A stretch of 64,000 nucleotides of DNA from Blautia sp. An249. Its GTDB lineage: Bacteria; Bacillota; Clostridia; Lachnospirales; Lachnospiraceae. The stretch spans positions 62,001-126,000 of the forward strand of contig NZ_NFJL01000003.1 of the NCBI RefSeq assembly GCF_002159835.1, in the 5' to 3' direction. Numbering within the stretch: position 1 is the stretch's first letter; each line of letters begins with the position of its first letter. This document shows, piece by piece, positions 62,151 through 64,000 of the stretch. Both the position numbers and the translations under genes were made by a program. The notes below the pieces were generated by a model, which did no database searches, was not told where the DNA came from, and saw only the letters and a program-made list of their open reading frames with translations.

Positions 62151-64000
62151 AACACGTTCTAAAGAAAATACGAATCAGACGGACAACGGTTCTTATAATC
62201 GCTTTTATCGTCATGTCCTGTATTTTAATTAACCGTCTGTTCTATCTTCAGATTATCCAGGGCGAAAATTATGTGAATAATTTCAGCCTGCGGACGACCA
62301 AAACCCGTACCGTAAAAAGCACCAGAGGAAATATTTTCGATCGAAACGGAGAGACCCTGGCTTACAATGAGCTCTCGTATTCGGTGACCATTGAAGATAA
62401 CGGGACCTATGATACTACCCGGGAGAAAAATCTGGTAATAAACGGAACGGCCTATCGGTTAATGCAGATTCTGGAGAGCAACGGAGACTCCCTGGATACT
62501 TCCTTTCATATTAAAATGGATGAAACCGGAAATTACGCCTTTGATGTGGAGGAAGGGGTTACCCTGGATCGTTTCCGGGCGGATATTTACGGCCGGGCGC
62601 TGGTGGAGGATATGGAAAAAGACGAAGCCACTGCCACTGCGGAGGAAATGATGGCGTATTTAAGCGGAGATGAACGCTTTTCCATTGTCTTATACGGAGA
62701 CAATGCCTATACAGAGCAGGAACTGTCCGGACACGGACTTCCCCTGGAACTTTCCAGAGAGGACGTTCTGAACATTTCCATTATCCGCTATATGCTGTCC
62801 ACCAACAGTTTCCAGAAGTACATGCCAGTGACCATTGCCACCAATGTCAGTGACGAATCCGTAGCTGCTATTATGGAAAATCAGAACGAACTACAGGGAA
62901 TTGACGTAATTGAGGATTCCATCCGTCACTATGAAGAACATGAAAGTCTGGGGCCGATCCTGGGATACACAGGCCGGGCCTCCTCGGAAGAGCTGGAAAA
63001 TCTCAAGAAGGAAAATCCTGACTATGCTTCGGACTCCATTATCGGAAAGGCAGGAATTGAACAGTATATGGAGACCACCCTCCAGGGAACAGACGGAGAA
63101 GAAACGGTTTACGTAGATAACCTGGGGAAGGTTCTTCAGATTGATGAAAGCAGCAAAGTGGATCCTGTGGCCGGAGACGATGTGTATCTGACCATCGACA
63201 AAAACTGGCAGGAAGCCATTTATCAGATTCTGGAACAGCGGGTGGCCGGTATTTTGATTTCTAAAATTGACAATGCCAAAACCTTCGATAAAACAGCCAT
63301 CACCGACGCCAGCCAGATTCGGATTCCCATTTATGACGTTTACAATGCGCTGATTCAGAACAGTGTCATTGATATTTCTCATTTTGAACAGACAGACGCT
63401 TCTTCCACAGAAAAAAATTTATATGCCAAATTTCAGCAAAAGCAGCAGGAAGTTTTTGGTAGAATATCAGAAGAGCTGACCGGAGACGGAAATACGGCCT
63501 ATAAGGATCAGGACGAGGAGATGCAGGAGTATCTTTCTTATATCACGGAGGAACTGCTGCAGGATAAACTGGAAATTCTTCCTTCTAACGTGATTGATAC
63601 TTCGGATGAAACCTATCTGGCATGGACAGAAGAAAAGAATATCAGTCTGAAGCAGTATTTAACTTATGCCACAGGCCAGAACTGGATTGACATCTCCAAA
63701 TTTTCGCCGGAGGGAGATTACCTGGATTCTCAGGAAATCTATCTGGCCCTGGCCGATTACATGATCGAATATCTGCAGACAGATACGGATTTCAGCAAAC
63801 TTCTTTATAAATATATGCTTTTAAACGATACCATATCCGGCAGTGAGCTGTGTCTTGTATTATATGATCAGGGCATCCTCTCCAAGGACGACGGAATGTA
63901 CGAGGGACTTGCACAGGGAAGCACTGCCGCCTATGATTTCATGATTTCCAAGATTAATTCCCTGGAAATCACCCCGGCTCAGCTTGCCCTGGATCCCTGT
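62135..64000 (+). CDS. Penicillin-binding protein 2 (class B), 3'-truncated by the window
   Basis: At least 622 codons, open to the end of the window. The TTG at 62135 has GAAAGGG seven bases before and overlaps mreD. A signal-anchor helix (TVLIIAFIVMSCILI) is followed by the pedestal motif STRGNIFDRNGETLAYNELS and the dimerisation domain (LGYTGRASSEELENL, IIGKAGIEQYMETTLQGTDG). After LTIDKNWQEAIYQILEQR an insertion of at least 200 residues (acidic, helical) comes before the transpeptidase core, which lies beyond the window. With MreBCD it builds the lateral wall. Confidence 0.88.
   Translation, partial: MGTKIKHVLKKIRIRRTTVLIIAFIVMSCILINRLFYLQIIQGENYVNNFSLRTTKTRTVKSTRGNIFDRNGETLAYNELSYSVTIEDNGTYDTTREKNLVINGTAYRLMQILESNGDSLDTSFHIKMDETGNYAFDVEEGVTLDRFRADIYGRALVEDMEKDEATATAEEMMAYLSGDERFSIVLYGDNAYTEQELSGHGLPLELSREDVLNISIIRYMLSTNSFQKYMPVTIATNVSDESVAAIMENQNELQGIDVIEDSIRHYEEHESLGPILGYTGRASSEELENLKKENPDYASDSIIGKAGIEQYMETTLQGTDGEETVYVDNLGKVLQIDESSKVDPVAGDDVYLTIDKNWQEAIYQILEQRVAGILISKIDNAKTFDKTAITDASQIRIPIYDVYNALIQNSVIDISHFEQTDASSTEKNLYAKFQQKQQEVFGRISEELTGDGNTAYKDQDEEMQEYLSYITEELLQDKLEILPSNVIDTSDETYLAWTEEKNISLKQYLTYATGQNWIDISKFSPEGDYLDSQEIYLALADYMIEYLQTDTDFSKLLYKYMLLNDTISGSELCLVLYDQGILSKDDGMYEGLAQGSTAAYDFMISKINSLEITPAQLALDPC

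Noticed and set aside
1-64000. CRISPR arrays, rRNA, tRNA, riboswitches or phage genes
   Set aside because: No regularly spaced repeats, no tRNA-like cloverleaf or rRNA sequence in the intergenic gaps, and no phage structural genes were seen; no gap between genes exceeds about 230 bp.

Overview
The window looks like chromosomal DNA of a spore-forming Lachnospiraceae (Clostridia) gut bacterium. GC content is moderate. Shine-Dalgarno sites are strong and TTG starts are frequent. The gene orders yqfC-yqfD-phoH-ybeY and radC-mreB-mreC-mreD-pbp2 fit this, as do a PdaA-type deacetylase, an Rpn-family nuclease and an AKR-ferredoxin fusion. I see no rRNA, tRNA, CRISPR array or recognisable insertion sequence. 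Both ends cut genes: a FecCD permease on the left and PBP2 on the right.

Layout. 1-5267: end of an iron-siderophore/heme-type ABC importer, a DUF454 protein and a heterodimeric exporter-fold ABC pair. 5256-6424: an Rpn-type nuclease gene flanked by two copies of a 26-bp perfect palindrome, each the same distance upstream of a promoter. 6507-8749: DUF1538 membrane protein plus a P-II-like protein. 8780-10242: SpoU rRNA methyltransferase and an unknown protein. 10208-18554: an accessory block of about 8.2 kb bounded by an exact 119-bp direct repeat. It holds a MarR regulator, a MalY-like PLP enzyme, two paralogous Fe-S flavin oxidoreductases, a UroD-family protein and a YkvI-type transporter. 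18644-25707: HelD helicase, GNAT, single-chain restriction-modification enzyme and AKR-ferredoxin, all overlapping. 25804-30859: SstT symporter, TspO (apparently CTG start), PdaA-like deacetylase, NlpC/P60-like protein, Dus and DUF2284. 30915-38764: sporulation, PhoH and YbeY genes, then a BofC-like protein and proB/DUF896/fthC/proA. 38885-40939: a large cell-wall protein. 41042-41947: a DMT transporter gene broken by an in-frame stop. 42326-46975: a LanFEG/Cpr-type peptide-resistance ABC operon divergent from its two-component system. 47073-58881: aim24, miaB, mutS, mutL, miaA, a PLP enzyme and two flavoproteins. 58971-64000: radC, mreBCD and pbp2.

The best candidate for an undescribed system is the repeat-bounded block. 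A MarR regulator diverges from a five-gene operon. Both flavoenzymes have Trp where the Old Yellow Enzyme/dienoyl-CoA reductase family normally has its Tyr proton donor. Their cysteine spacing is closer to trimethylamine dehydrogenase. The UroD-like partner lacks the usual His-x-Cys zinc motif. Together they suggest transport and reductive or demethylating breakdown of an unknown small molecule. The 119-bp repeats carry the 3' end and terminator of the upstream gene, which suggests the block was gained, and could be lost, as a unit. Second-rank items are the duplicated palindrome-promoter module around the Rpn gene, the HelD-GNAT-restriction operon, the DUF1538/P-II pair, and the helically phased CCTTAC boxes between the peptide-resistance operon and its two-component system.
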